From: Parcubacteria group bacterium Greene0416_39
Lineage (GTDB): Bacteria > Patescibacteriota > Minisyncoccia > Minisyncoccales > UBA10102
Direction: 5' to 3'
Length of the DNA stretch: 40,457 nt
Assembly (NCBI GenBank): GCA_007375675.1
Contig: VMEU01000001.1
Coordinates: 1-40,457 of the forward strand
This document shows, piece by piece, positions 14,443-22,466 of this stretch. The notes under the pieces are model-generated. The model searched no databases and was not told the origin of the DNA. It worked only from the letters and a program-made list of their open reading frames with translations. Position 1 is the first letter of the stretch, and the number at the start of each line of letters is the position of its first letter. Position numbers and translations under genes: made by a program.

Positions 14443-16230
14443 TTATTCTATTTCTTTTGGAAGGCCTCTTTTTGCTAGTATTTCTTCTGGTTTGGTGGTT
14501 ATGATTTCGTGTTCAGTGGGTGAAGCGACAACTTTGATTGCAACGTGCTTTTGCCCTGCAAAAAAGATTCCTTCTCCTACCTCGGTTTCCAGGAGCAAGC
14601 TTTTTTCCTCATCGGTAAGATTAAACGCTTTTTTCACAATGTCTATGGTTGCCGGGCTTTGCTTTAAAAGAATTTTCAACGCAGAGTTTGTGATAATAGG
14701 CCTTCCATAGCTCGATTTCAAAAAGTCTCCCACGTCTTGGGTAATGGTGGTAACGCCAAGAAAGTACTTTCTTGCTCTTTTCACAACGCCGTACAAAAAC
14801 GAAGCTCCGTCTTCAGACTGCATCATCCACCAGGCCTCGTCTACCACAAAAATGCGTTTTTTGAGTTCAGACCTCACCTTGTTCCATATGTATCTTGTGA
14901 TGATATACATTGCCATTGGCCTCAAGCCCTCTTCCATATCCCGTATGCCAAAGACCACCAGTTTATTGTCTAACGCAATGTTTGTTGGCTGGTTAAAGAA
15001 GTTTGCATAGGTTCCTTTAGTGAACTTTCTTAGGCGCACCACAAGAGAATCTGCTCCCTCCATACCCTTGAGCACTTCTTCCAAGTCTTCCATTAACGGA
15101 GTTTTGTCTTGCCACATTGCGGGATCCGAATCTACGGTGATATCTTTTGCCGCATAGGTTTCTGAAATTGCCCGGTCCATAATTGCATCTTCTTCTGGGG
15201 TTAGGCCGCCGAGCATAAGGCGCATTAAACCCACAAGGTTAATAATGTTGGAGCGGAGCACGTCTTCTGGTTTCTCGTCTTCTCGAGGAGAAGCAAGATC
15301 AAAAGGGTTGATGTGGTTTTCAGAGCCCAGAGAAATGTTAAAGAAAGAGCCTCCTGCAGCTTCTGCCAAAGGTTTGTATTCGTTTTCGGGGTCAAGAATA
15401 ATCACCTCAACGCCAGTCATCAGGTATCTCAAAACCTCCAGCTTAACAGCGTACGATTTACCCGAACCACTCGTGGCGAAAATTGCTTCATTGGCATTCT
15501 CCAAAGAGAATCGGTCAAAGAGAATGAGAGAGTTATTGTGTCGGTTGATGCCAAACAAGATTCCTTCATTTGAACTTAGGTCGAAAGACACGAATGGAAA
15601 CGTGGAAGATAGGGGCTCGGTATTCATTGACGTGTGCACCTGCAAAAGGTCTTTGCCATAAGGCAGGCACGAGTTGAATCCTTCTTTTTGCTGGTACAAG
15701 GCGGGTTTAATATACATGAGCCTTGACTCAAAAATAGAGCGCAGCACCGTTTCAACGTCCCGTAGCTCCTTTTGGGTTTCTCCGTACACGGTAATGTACA
15801 AGCCAAAGCGGAACATGCGTTCCTGGGCTGTTTGGAGGCGGTCTCGTAAGGCCTCAAGGTCTTGGAAAGCGGTTTGAAGTTCAGGGTCGCGCACCAAACC
15901 CTTGTCTTCCTTTTCCATAATTTCAGATTGCACTTCCGTAACCCTCCTTCGTAGTTGCTTGAGCATGGTTCCCGTATCAATGGGGTGCACAAACATTGCA
16001 ATGTCCATGGGCAGGTCAAGGTTAATGGCAGAAGCAAGCCACGCTGCGGTAAGGTACCTGGGGTAAGAAAAAATGAAAAAGGATTTTGCAAATCTTCCGT
16101 TAAGATCAATGTATTCTGAATCAACCTTCACGGAAGCAGGAGCAATAATGTCTTTTGACGTAGTTACCTCTGTGTCAAATATCTTGTCCTGGGCCTCCGC
16201 TTGTTTTTTCTTTAGAAAAGGGATCTTCAT
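14443..16230 (-). CDS. VirB4/TraC-type secretion ATPase
   Basis: The energy-providing ATPase of type IV secretion and conjugation systems, acting at the inner face of the membrane. The 595 residues show Walker A ATSGSGKS (252-259), the strand VEVIILDPENEY (274-285), Walker B RIFVVDEAWW (459-468) and the downstream ITQDV motif (496-500) with the arginine-containing region after it. VirB4 proteins usually have about 800 residues; the missing N-terminal part appears as the separate upstream gene at 16314-16973, with an 83-bp palindrome between the two. The start MKIPFLKKKQ lies 4 nt behind that palindrome. Confidence 0.9.
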   Translation of the reverse strand: MKIPFLKKKQAEAQDKIFDTEVTTSKDIIAPASVKVDSEYIDLNGRFAKSFFIFSYPRYLTAAWLASAINLDLPMDIAMFVHPIDTGTMLKQLRRRVTEVQSEIMEKEDKGLVRDPELQTAFQDLEALRDRLQTAQERMFRFGLYITVYGETQKELRDVETVLRSIFESRLMYIKPALYQQKEGFNSCLPYGKDLLQVHTSMNTEPLSSTFPFVSFDLSSNEGILFGINRHNNSLILFDRFSLENANEAIFATSGSGKSYAVKLEVLRYLMTGVEVIILDPENEYKPLAEAAGGSFFNISLGSENHINPFDLASPREDEKPEDVLRSNIINLVGLMRLMLGGLTPEEDAIMDRAISETYAAKDITVDSDPAMWQDKTPLMEDLEEVLKGMEGADSLVVRLRKFTKGTYANFFNQPTNIALDNKLVVFGIRDMEEGLRPMAMYIITRYIWNKVRSELKKRIFVVDEAWWMMQSEDGASFLYGVVKRARKYFLGVTTITQDVGDFLKSSYGRPIITNSALKILLKQSPATIDIVKKAFNLTDEEKSLLLETEVGEGIFFAGQKHVAIKVVASPTEHEIITTKPEEILAKRGLPKEIE

Positions 16231-16234
16231 AATG

Positions 16235-16317
16235 ATAATGCAAATTTACGAATGATATGCGAATGCCGCGAATAAAGAGTATTTGTACATTCGCATACAT
16301 TTGTAGATTAGCATTAT
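16235..16317. repeat. 83-bp palindromic repeat, copy 1
   Basis: ATAATGCAAATTTACGAATG ... ATGCGAATG is mirrored by CATTCGCATACATTTGTAGA ... GCATTAT, giving an imperfect hairpin with an arm of about 30 nt and a loop of about 22 nt. Its outer end supplies the stop codon (TAA, 16316-16314) of the upstream gene, and virB4 starts 4 nt after the other end. Confidence 0.9.
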
Positions 16318-16973
16318 TTTAATACCTCTGGCGGTATCTCGGGATAATATCCAACCTCTGCTTCGGCCGGATGGTGCCAAGCCCACAGAAGCTCAATGAG
16401 CTCTTGGGTTTCCAAAGGTACAGCCTGGAGCCCGGCCCTTCTCAAACCCAAAGCAACAAACTCCATTCTCTGCCAGAGCTGGTTTTTCATGCGTTCAAAT
16501 TGTTCGTCAGACAGTTTCCCGGTAAACTTTGGCTTTTGGAATTTGCTTTTCCCGGGCTCGGCAACCGTTTCCAAGAGCGAGAAAGGGACTATGGCAAAAA
16601 AGTTTTTTGCCATAATAGAGCCCCCTTTTCCTCCCTCTGGGCCAGAGATAAGCTGCTCCACGAATTCGCGATAACTCTTCGTCTGCTGCTTCAGAAGCTC
16701 TACCTTCTGTTGCTCCTCAAGGTTTTTTAGGTAGTCTAAATACCCGGTAATGTTTAAGCGCCGAGATTGAATAATGATTTGCAAAGGAAAGTCCAAGGAG
16801 TTTAAAAAGTTTTGGAACTGGGAGATAATGGCCTCCTGTTCTTCGCCAGACTTCAACGCAAAGTTTTGGGAAGAAACCATAAGCACCCCCCGAATGGCGC
16901 GGTCTTTGAGTACGAGCGTTCCTTCCCGCACCTCTTCTATTTCCAAAAATTGTTGAGTTGAAGCGTCTTTCAT
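16314..16973 (-). CDS. TraC/VirB4 N-terminal-domain-like protein
   Basis: A 219-residue cytoplasmic protein. The block SQFQNFLNSLDFPLQIIIQS (50-69) followed by a helix with LKNLEEQQKVELLKQQTKSY resembles the N-terminal region of VirB4/TraC ATPases (CagE_TrbE_VirB type), which docks on the membrane partners. No P-loop is present. Together with the next gene this reads as a VirB4 whose N-terminal part became a separate polypeptide. The start lies 4 nt from a half-copy of the palindromic repeat, and the TAA stop lies inside another copy. The alternative is an unrelated protein with chance similarity. Confidence 0.7.
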   Translation of the reverse strand: MKDASTQQFLEIEEVREGTLVLKDRAIRGVLMVSSQNFALKSGEEQEAIISQFQNFLNSLDFPLQIIIQSRRLNITGYLDYLKNLEEQQKVELLKQQTKSYREFVEQLISGPEGGKGGSIMAKNFFAIVPFSLLETVAEPGKSKFQKPKFTGKLSDEQFERMKNQLWQRMEFVALGLRRAGLQAVPLETQELIELLWAWHHPAEAEVGYYPEIPPEVLK

Positions 16974-16977
16974 TAGT

Positions 16978-17467
16978 ATAATGCAAATTTACAAATGATA
17001 TGCGAATGCCTCAAATCAGGCATTAAAGGCATTCAAAATTCTTTTTGGAGCAATAAACTTCTGGCGAAAGTTTACAAGGATCCCCAATTTCTTTTTCAGA
17101 GCAGTCAAGTATCTTTGAACCTGGTAGTAATCTTCTTTAGTTAGAATCTGTTCTGTTTTTATCTCCAACACTATTTTATCATCAATTAAGAAATCTACTC
17201 TATTTCTTCCAATAGCTTCTCCCGCAAAAGACGGAGGGAGAATTTGCTCACGATCGTATTTTACAGCTGAAGTTTTTAGGTGTTTTTCAATACTATCTCC
17301 GTACTGTTTTTCGTTGCAAAATCGTCCAAGTTCGTTGTGTACAGTAAAAAGAATCCCAATAATTTGGTATGAAAGCTCGGGGTAAATTACCTTCTGTGCT
17401 GGGTCGTTTAGTTTATGTGGTCGCTCGTTTATTTGTACATTCGCGCTCATTTGTAGATTTGCATTAT
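16978..17467. mobile_element. Palindromic repeat, copy 2, with its loop replaced by a GxxExxY gene
   Basis: The left arm (16978-17010) and right arm (17430-17467) of the palindrome are both complete but stand 420 bp apart, with the GxxExxY gene between them. The arms are as similar to copies 1 and 3 as those are to each other. The gene starts inside the right arm. The whole unit is thus one palindrome of about 490 bp with a gene in the loop: a candidate mobile element of which the short copies are deletion derivatives. Confidence 0.7.
17016..17450 (-). CDS. GxxExxY protein (PD-(D/E)XK nuclease-like)
   Basis: A 144-residue member of the GxxExxY family, seen in VIYPELSYQIIGILFTVHNE (21-40), EKQYGD (47-52), the acidic positions RVDFLIDDKIVLEIK (D86, E96-x-K98 as in PD-(D/E)XK nucleases) and LGILVNF (122-128). 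In the signature itself the Gly is Phe here, but E47 and Y50 remain. The function of the family is not established. The first residues MSANVQINERP are encoded by the arm of the palindromic repeat, so the start codon belongs to the repeat. It is more AT-rich than its neighbours and splits the conserved PrgI-TraC-VirB4 gene order, both signs of insertion. Confidence 0.85.
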   Translation of the reverse strand: MSANVQINERPHKLNDPAQKVIYPELSYQIIGILFTVHNELGRFCNEKQYGDSIEKHLKTSAVKYDREQILPPSFAGEAIGRNRVDFLIDDKIVLEIKTEQILTKEDYYQVQRYLTALKKKLGILVNFRQKFIAPKRILNAFNA

Positions 17468-17472
17468 TGTAT

Positions 17473-17748
17473 TCATTTTTTCCAAGTATATATCTTAGGA
17501 GAAGCGCTAAAGTGCAGAAAATCCATCAAAAGCGCGGGAAGCGATTTTGCTCCCACTTTCACAAACCCAAGCGCAAAGCCAAGCCCGCCCAGCAAAAGGG
17601 CGCCAACAATAAATATCGTAAAAGGAACCGTAAAGTACAAAAAGAACGCAACTGCTCCTGGCACACCCAAGTACACGAATTGTTTAAAAGTGAAAGGGCC
17701 AATTACTTTGGCTTCTCGTTCTATAAATTGTGGGATCTGGAATGGCAT
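17473..17748 (-). CDS. PrgI-family inner-membrane protein (VirB3-like)
   Basis: A 91-residue protein of the PrgI type, the usual partner encoded next to VirB4 in monoderm secretion systems. It begins MPFQIPQFIEREAKVIGP and has two membrane helices at about 25-42 and 44-62 (FTIFIVGALLLGGLGFALGF), then a short basic tail. The motif P-x-IExExK-GP near the N-terminus and the length fit the family. It lies between palindromic repeat copies 2 and 3, with start and stop each within a few nt of a repeat. Confidence 0.85.
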   Translation of the reverse strand: MPFQIPQFIEREAKVIGPFTFKQFVYLGVPGAVAFFLYFTVPFTIFIVGALLLGGLGFALGFVKVGAKSLPALLMDFLHFSASPKIYTWKK

Positions 17749-17755
17749 ATGAAAT

Positions 17756-17837
17756 ATAATGCTAATTTACGAATGATATGCGAATGCCGCGAATACTCGT
17801 ATTTGTACATTCGCAGTCATTTGTTGATTTGCATTAT
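17756..17837. repeat. 82-bp palindromic repeat, copy 3
   Basis: Same sequence, orientation and size class as 16235-16317: ATAATGCTAATTTACGAATG at one end and TTGATTTGCATTAT at the other. Its end supplies the stop codon of the gene at 17834-18274, and PrgI begins 7 nt after the other end. Confidence 0.9.
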
Positions 17838-18274
17838 TCTATCGGTTCACGGTACGTATCCGGCCCAGATGGCTTCTCTTCTTTCCTCGGCCGTTCTCCT
17901 TCCTCACCAGACGGCTGGGGGGTAACGATTTTCGCGGATACCTCAATTTCCATCTTGTGGAGCTGCTCCAGCGCTGGCTTCACAGGATAGAACACCAGGC
18001 GGTTGATCTCGCGAGCAATCAACTCTGCCACATCCTTTTTAACTCCTAACGTTTCTATTTTTGCTGAGAATTCTTGAGGGAGTACCAAACCAATCAAAAC
18101 TTGCCCGGTTAACTCCACAATTTCCCCGAGATGTTCCGTTGCCTCGTATTTTTGGCAGATTTCGTAGATATTGTCTCCTGTTTCTTGCGCCCAAAGAACA
18201 TCCTTAAGCTCTTGGGGAAGCTTTTCGTAGAGTTTCCAGAATTGCTCTTTTTGATCTTTGTTTATCGTAGCCAT
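17834..18274 (-). CDS. Soluble protein of the secretion-like cluster, unknown function
   Basis: A 146-residue protein beginning MATINKDQKEQFWKLYEKLP; the frame continues two codons further up to a TTG, but the ATG at 18274 fits better. It is helical and acidic in the first 110 residues, including ETGDNIYEICQKYE and a segment LTGQVLIGLVLPQEF, and ends in a polar tail with PRKEEKPSGPD. No catalytic motif is seen. Its last codons and stop lie inside repeat copy 3. Position ahead of PrgI on the same strand suggests a cytoplasmic accessory role; I do not recognise the family. Confidence 0.7.
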   Translation of the reverse strand: MATINKDQKEQFWKLYEKLPQELKDVLWAQETGDNIYEICQKYEATEHLGEIVELTGQVLIGLVLPQEFSAKIETLGVKKDVAELIAREINRLVFYPVKPALEQLHKMEIEVSAKIVTPQPSGEEGERPRKEEKPSGPDTYREPIE

Positions 18275-18302
18275 TGACAATTTTTTGAATATATGCTATT
18301 AT
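18274..18302 (+). promoter_or_regulatory. Promoter of the PT-repeat protein gene
   Basis: TTGACA (18274-18279), 17-nt spacer, TATTAT (18297-18302). The -35 overlaps the start codon region of the divergent gene. The leader of about 28 nt carries GGAGG. Confidence 0.75.
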
Positions 18303-18336
18303 ATTTACAGCTTGGAAGTGAAATATGGAGGTTAAC

Positions 18337-18603
18337 ATGTTCTACCTATTCGGACTCAAGTTCGGGACTCCACCCACCCCGCCGACCCCCGTACCTACCC
18401 CGACCCCGACCCCCACACCCACCCCAACCCCCACGCCGCCGGCGAACCCATATACCCAGGAGTTGGAGCTACTCGACGACGAGTTTCGAGATGTGTCTCA
18501 GCGGCTGACGCTTGCGCTCCGCTATCAGCGTCTCAAACGTATGGAGGATAGAGCAAAGAGCGTTGAGAAGGAAGCGGGCATCGCTCCAAAGGCGACCACC
18601 TAA
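18337..18603 (+). CDS. Small protein with a Pro-Thr repeat linker
   Basis: An 88-residue protein: a hydrophobic start (MFYLFGLKFG), a linker of Thr-Pro dipeptides (about residues 11-36, from CCCAC-type DNA repeats) and a charged helical tail with LLDDEFRDVSQRL and RYQRLKRMEDRA. ATG 18337 is chosen over ATG 18325 because GGAGG (18327-18331) lies 5 nt before it. It is GC-rich, faces against the secretion operon that surrounds it, and has its own consensus promoter and terminator, so it is an independent unit. Function unknown; the linker suggests the tail is displayed away from something bound by the N-terminus. Confidence 0.7.
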   Translation: MFYLFGLKFGTPPTPPTPVPTPTPTPTPTPTPTPPANPYTQELELLDDEFRDVSQRLTLALRYQRLKRMEDRAKSVEKEAGIAPKATT

Positions 18604-18625
18604 CTAAGCGGGGGGTTGCTAACCA

Positions 18626-18670
18626 GGGAGGTAGATCGACTCTTGTCGTGTCCGCCTCCCTTTCATTTTT
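18626..18670 (+). terminator. Terminator after the PT-repeat gene
   Basis: GGGAGG (18626-18631) pairs with CCTCCC (18655-18660), enclosing a small CGAC/GTCG hairpin, and is followed by TTTCATTTTT. Confidence 0.65.
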
Positions 18671-18692
18671 GTAAAAGTTCCGTCACATTCTC

Positions 18693-21386
18693 TTAAGGTC
18701 TTGTTCTTCGTCTCTGTTGAGTGCCTCCCATCAATCCTTCGATCTGGTCCCATACTGCCTTTAAGCCGGCGTCTTTTTCTACCACAGTTTCTTTAAATGT
18801 TGTCAATTGATCTTCCGCCCCTTGGACTTCATTGCGCAAGGCGTTGATCTGTGCGCGAAAGGCGTTGATCTGTGCTTGAGGCATCCCTACTTGGCTTGTT
18901 GCAGCTTCAGTAAGTTTTCTTTGAGCTTCTCTCCTGCTTTGCATAAGTTTCGCTGCATTTTCTAAGATTGGTTTTTGAGCTTGGTTCTGTTCAATCAGTT
19001 TCTTTACGCGCTCGCTCGTTTCAAATACCTGAAAACTTGTAGTTACCTGACCATTAAAGTCTTTCATCTGGTTTCCTCCGGTAAAAGGTAGAGCCCTGCC
19101 AGCAGGGGTTGTTTGAAAAGCGCGAAATAACGCCTCGTTCTCCTTGAAAAATTTACGCGCCCCCTCCGGAGTACTTACTGCTTGATTGATCCCCCCAATA
19201 CCATTGAAGATCTCATTTTCTATGTCCGCCTCAAAAGTATTATGTATAGCTTGGATGGAACCTAATGTTTGCTTCTGCAGCGCAAGTCTCATTGGGAGCG
19301 ACCTCACCGATGCTGAACGCATTCTGGCAAAATCAGCTGGTTTTAGTTCTGCTCCGTGTACCATAGCAGCTGCGGTATCATTCTTAAACTTCTCTAATTC
19401 CTCTGTCGTTAGTAGGTCTCCAGGCTCTTTTTTGAGCTTAAGCCGCGCCTCAATTGTAATGTCTTCTTCCTTAACCTTGTCTTGCAGCTCTTTTCGTACA
19501 TCCTCAATCTTTTTTTTCATTTTTTCTTGACCCTCCAAGGTTGGCTCAAAGCTTATCTTGAGCCCGCTGGATATACGCGCTGGGTTGTAGTCCATCCAGG
19601 TTCCCACTTCTCTTCTATAACGAGCGTCTCCCCCCAGTTTTTCTGCATCTTCTTGTGCTTGTTGTTCTGCTCCAGGTTCGTATTTAATTGTGTCATTTTT
19701 AATCATTCTAGCCCAAAGCTTTGCTCGCTCTCCTATATCGCCCTTGCTTTTAAGATACTCAGCTTGCTGCAAACTACTCATTTCGTCAAATTCTTTTGGT
19801 ATTGAGTACTCGCGAGTTCGCGCAGCAACTTTCAACAGCTCTCCTCCCCAAACGCGGGATGGCGCTCGCATAGCCCATCCGAGCGGCCTTGTTGCTACTC
19901 CCAGCGGGCCCGGAAGCCCAGCAAGTTTTTTGTCAGCATCCTCGCCAAAACCTAAAACCCTTTGTGTCCCAAGCGCAAGCTTTTCTCGTACGTTTCTTCC
20001 TATTCCAGTGTTTGCTAATCGGCCAGGCATGCTCCTCCCCAACTTATTTGCTCCCTGTATTATGCCTTGTGCGCCAGCTGGAGCCATGGCCATGCTCATT
20101 GTTATTCCGGTAAAGAGCAGGAAAAGCGTAGTGAATGGAGCAAGAAAATTGCTCAGCGCCCCTATCGTAGGACCAGTTGGAACTTTGCCACTCTCTAGTG
20201 TAAGGCTTGCAAGATACAGGAAGAACGACAATGGGATTCCGAAGAGAGACCACTGAATAAGTTGTTTCCACCAGTCAGTGAAAAATCTTCTCGTGGCAGG
20301 AAGGATATAGGCGGCAAACGCCAAAGGAGAAACAATTGCAAGCGTCCACAAAACAATGGTTCTTAGCCCAAATGCGATCATCACGCCTGCAAAGATGAAA
20401 GAGGAAATAAAATAGTAAATAATCTTTACAATGTTAAGGCCAATACTAGACGTTTCAGCACTCAAAGAAGGAATGTCTGCTGCACTCCACTTTGCTCCAG
20501 CTGCAAGATCGAGAAAGTTGTTCGTAATAATATTGCCAACGTCCGTAACAAGGCCAACAAGAACTCCGCTGAAGTTCACGAGCAGAGCAACGAGAAGAAG
20601 TATTGGAAGAGTTTTTTGAAGTTGGTATGCCTGGAGACGCAAAATCGTTGCCAAACCAATAAACGCCAAGATGAGAATGAAAAAGTTGTTTGTTAGATTG
20701 CGAACCGTGGTCCACGCATTTTGCACAAATTGAGGAGAAGCGGTATTGCTTGGGCTTACTGGCATGCCCATAAAAGACTCAATAACGAGTATCATTGCTT
20801 TCTGAAGCAATCCCGTTAGTTCCCCTAGCAAGCCTGCGAATGTCTTAACCAAGACGCTAAGGATCGCGGCCCCAACGTTATTAACTGCGTTGAAAACCTT
20901 ACTCACCCAGCACCCAACATCGAACCATCTACCGCAATCTTTTTCCGCAGTCCTTCCTAATTCTTCGGGAGTCCGGAAGGCGGTTCCTTTTTCTTCTGCC
21001 GCCACTTCTAGTTGCCTTGGAGTAAGGGGGGGGCTTTTAAGTTTAAGGGAGACTCCGCCGCATGTAGCATCTTTATCTTCTGCGGCAACGCAATAGAGAC
21101 CTGTTGCATCCACTCCAGAAAATATAATGCGCGCTGGAATGCCAATAGCTTCACGGCATGCCTCTACGCAACCTTCTTGGATTACTGGACTCGGGTGGCT
21201 TTTTAGAACAATCTCATTGCATTCGGCGATGAGAGTTGTTTTATCTGGGGGTTTGCAATTGTTTTTTGTGTCTGCTGCGCTAACCAGTGTTGGCGTGAAA
21301 GTAAAAGCAACCAGAAAAACTGTTGCTGACGCAACAAAAATTAGAGTAGACGCCCACAAGAGTTTTCTCTCGCACCCCACAGTCAT
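18693..21386 (-). CDS. VirB6/TrbL-like polytopic membrane protein with long soluble tail
   Basis: An 897-residue protein with a signal peptide (about 1-38, ending LVSAAD), an outer Cys-containing region with eight Cys to residue 160, membrane helices at about 168-205, 232-250, 260-285, 318-345, 345-365, 375-396 and 412-435, and a charged, largely helical tail of about 450 residues with predicted coiled coils. This layout is that of VirB6/TrbL channel proteins in monoderm and CPR systems. The tail would lie in the cytoplasm or, if VirB6-like topology is reversed, outside. The start MTVGCERK at 21386 is fixed by TATAAT ending 6 nt upstream. No transport motif beyond topology is seen. Confidence 0.75.
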   Translation of the reverse strand: MTVGCERKLLWASTLIFVASATVFLVAFTFTPTLVSAADTKNNCKPPDKTTLIAECNEIVLKSHPSPVIQEGCVEACREAIGIPARIIFSGVDATGLYCVAAEDKDATCGGVSLKLKSPPLTPRQLEVAAEEKGTAFRTPEELGRTAEKDCGRWFDVGCWVSKVFNAVNNVGAAILSVLVKTFAGLLGELTGLLQKAMILVIESFMGMPVSPSNTASPQFVQNAWTTVRNLTNNFFILILAFIGLATILRLQAYQLQKTLPILLLVALLVNFSGVLVGLVTDVGNIITNNFLDLAAGAKWSAADIPSLSAETSSIGLNIVKIIYYFISSFIFAGVMIAFGLRTIVLWTLAIVSPLAFAAYILPATRRFFTDWWKQLIQWSLFGIPLSFFLYLASLTLESGKVPTGPTIGALSNFLAPFTTLFLLFTGITMSMAMAPAGAQGIIQGANKLGRSMPGRLANTGIGRNVREKLALGTQRVLGFGEDADKKLAGLPGPLGVATRPLGWAMRAPSRVWGGELLKVAARTREYSIPKEFDEMSSLQQAEYLKSKGDIGERAKLWARMIKNDTIKYEPGAEQQAQEDAEKLGGDARYRREVGTWMDYNPARISSGLKISFEPTLEGQEKMKKKIEDVRKELQDKVKEEDITIEARLKLKKEPGDLLTTEELEKFKNDTAAAMVHGAELKPADFARMRSASVRSLPMRLALQKQTLGSIQAIHNTFEADIENEIFNGIGGINQAVSTPEGARKFFKENEALFRAFQTTPAGRALPFTGGNQMKDFNGQVTTSFQVFETSERVKKLIEQNQAQKPILENAAKLMQSRREAQRKLTEAATSQVGMPQAQINAFRAQINALRNEVQGAEDQLTTFKETVVEKDAGLKAVWDQIEGLMGGTQQRRRTRP

Positions 21387-21392
21387 TAAAAC

Positions 21393-21420
21393 ATTATACC
21401 ACAGATAAATTCCATGCAAA
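21393..21420 (-). promoter_or_regulatory. Promoter of the VirB6-like gene
   Basis: Minus strand: TTTGCA (21420-21415), 16-nt spacer, TATAAT (21398-21393), 6 nt to ATG 21386. Leaderless layout. Confidence 0.7.
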
Positions 21421-21421
21421 G

Positions 21422-21453
21422 AAAAAGGGCGCCGTGGTTTTAATACGTCGCCC
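21422..21453 (-). terminator. Terminator of the Ala/Pro-rich membrane-anchored protein gene
   Basis: Minus strand: GGGCG (21453-21449) pairs with CGCCC (21431-21427), followed by TTTTT (21426-21422). It overlaps the -35 region of the VirB6-like promoter by sequence proximity, so the two genes are separate units. Confidence 0.6.
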
Positions 21454-21486
21454 CGCCCTACTCTCGGATGCCATAGGTCCCAAGGG

Positions 21487-22335
21487 CTACTGAAGAAGCT
21501 TGAAGGGCTCGTTGTCCGCCTTTTTGAGCTCTACTTCAAAGGATTTCTGGGTCCAGAACTTTGCCTCACCTAGAGAAAAAGCCTTTATCCTCCAATCGTC
21601 AGAGGATGCTTTATAGAGCCGGAGCTCTATCGGCCAGAATTCAGTGCCGGTTTCGTGAGCTTCGGGTGGCGAGACGAAGATAGCCGTTCCGGCATAGTTG
21701 ACGTCCAGCTCAGCCTCCCTGGAGCTGACGAAGTTACCGTTCAGCAGATGACGTAGACTCCCGATCAGTAGCCAGTCGTCATCCGTACGTTGTTCCAAGG
21801 CCTGACGGAGTCTGTATAAGTCGTGACGTTCTTGATCGACGCGGAGGTCACCTTCGTACCAATCTGGTGGGGGCACCGTTTTGTTGATAGCTGCAGCAAC
21901 GAATGCAACCACCACATTAGAAGAAGAAGGTGTGATCTGGGAGAGTTTGTACTTCCCAGATGCGAACTCCTTTCCCGTTACGCGCGGGACAGTGCTTTCT
22001 GACGCGGCTGCCTGTTGTGGAGCAGCAGGCGCAGCTGGCTGCTGCGCCGGTGCAATGGGCGCGGCAGGCGCAGGCGCTGCGACAGGCGCGGCTATTGGCG
22101 CTACAGCTGCAGCGGGCGAAGTAGAAGAAGAAGTAGTAGTAGAGACATTGTCTCCATCCCCACCCAGCAGTACCGCAAGAGCTACGGCACAGATAACGAC
22201 CAGCAGTACTCCTCCGAGAGCGACACCCCATTTCTGGTTCCTTCGCAACCAACTTGGAGTTGGCGGTGGTACTCCCCCCTCCCCTAAAGGAGATGGTGCC
22301 GTAGTAACCTTTGGCTTTGTATCCGTTGTCGCCAT
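21487..22335 (-). CDS. Membrane-anchored protein with Ala/Pro-rich stalk, unknown function
   Basis: A 282-residue GC-rich protein: cytoplasmic N-terminus (MATTDTKPKVTTAPSPLGEG, 1-34), one membrane helix at about 37-58 (VALGGVLLVVICAVALAVLL), a stalk of Ala/Pro/Ser (65-115), and an outer globular domain of about 165 residues with ESTVPRVTGKEFASGKY, DDDWLLIGSLRHLL and DDWRIKAFSLGEAKFW. No family recognised. It has a perfect Shine-Dalgarno (AGGAGGTG, 6 nt before the ATG), a leader of some 60 nt, its own promoter and terminator. Because it sits in the secretion cluster it may be a surface component, but this is only positional. Confidence 0.75.
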   Translation of the reverse strand: MATTDTKPKVTTAPSPLGEGGVPPPTPSWLRRNQKWGVALGGVLLVVICAVALAVLLGGDGDNVSTTTSSSTSPAAAVAPIAAPVAAPAPAAPIAPAQQPAAPAAPQQAAASESTVPRVTGKEFASGKYKLSQITPSSSNVVVAFVAAAINKTVPPPDWYEGDLRVDQERHDLYRLRQALEQRTDDDWLLIGSLRHLLNGNFVSSREAELDVNYAGTAIFVSPPEAHETGTEFWPIELRLYKASSDDWRIKAFSLGEAKFWTQKSFEVELKKADNEPFKLLQ

Positions 22336-22398
22336 TTTAACACCTCCTTTTGGTGTGGCGCTCTATCCCTAAAAGTTGCCTTAGTAGAAACTACCTAT

Positions 22399-22428
22399 AC
22401 CATACCCCATTTCTTGCCTGTCTGTCAA
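22399..22428 (-). promoter_or_regulatory. Promoter of the Ala/Pro-rich protein gene
   Basis: Minus strand: TTGACA (22428-22423), 18-nt spacer, TATGGT (22404-22399). Confidence 0.6.
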
Positions 22429-22466
22429 CCTTTTTCAGTTTATGATACTCGTAAGGGCCTTGGGTC

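Noticed and set aside
19690-20256. Long open frame antisense to the VirB6-like gene
   Set aside because: Composition mirrors the sense codons, no start signals, no recognisable protein. The same holds for the long antisense frames at 15245-15661 and 30975-31487.
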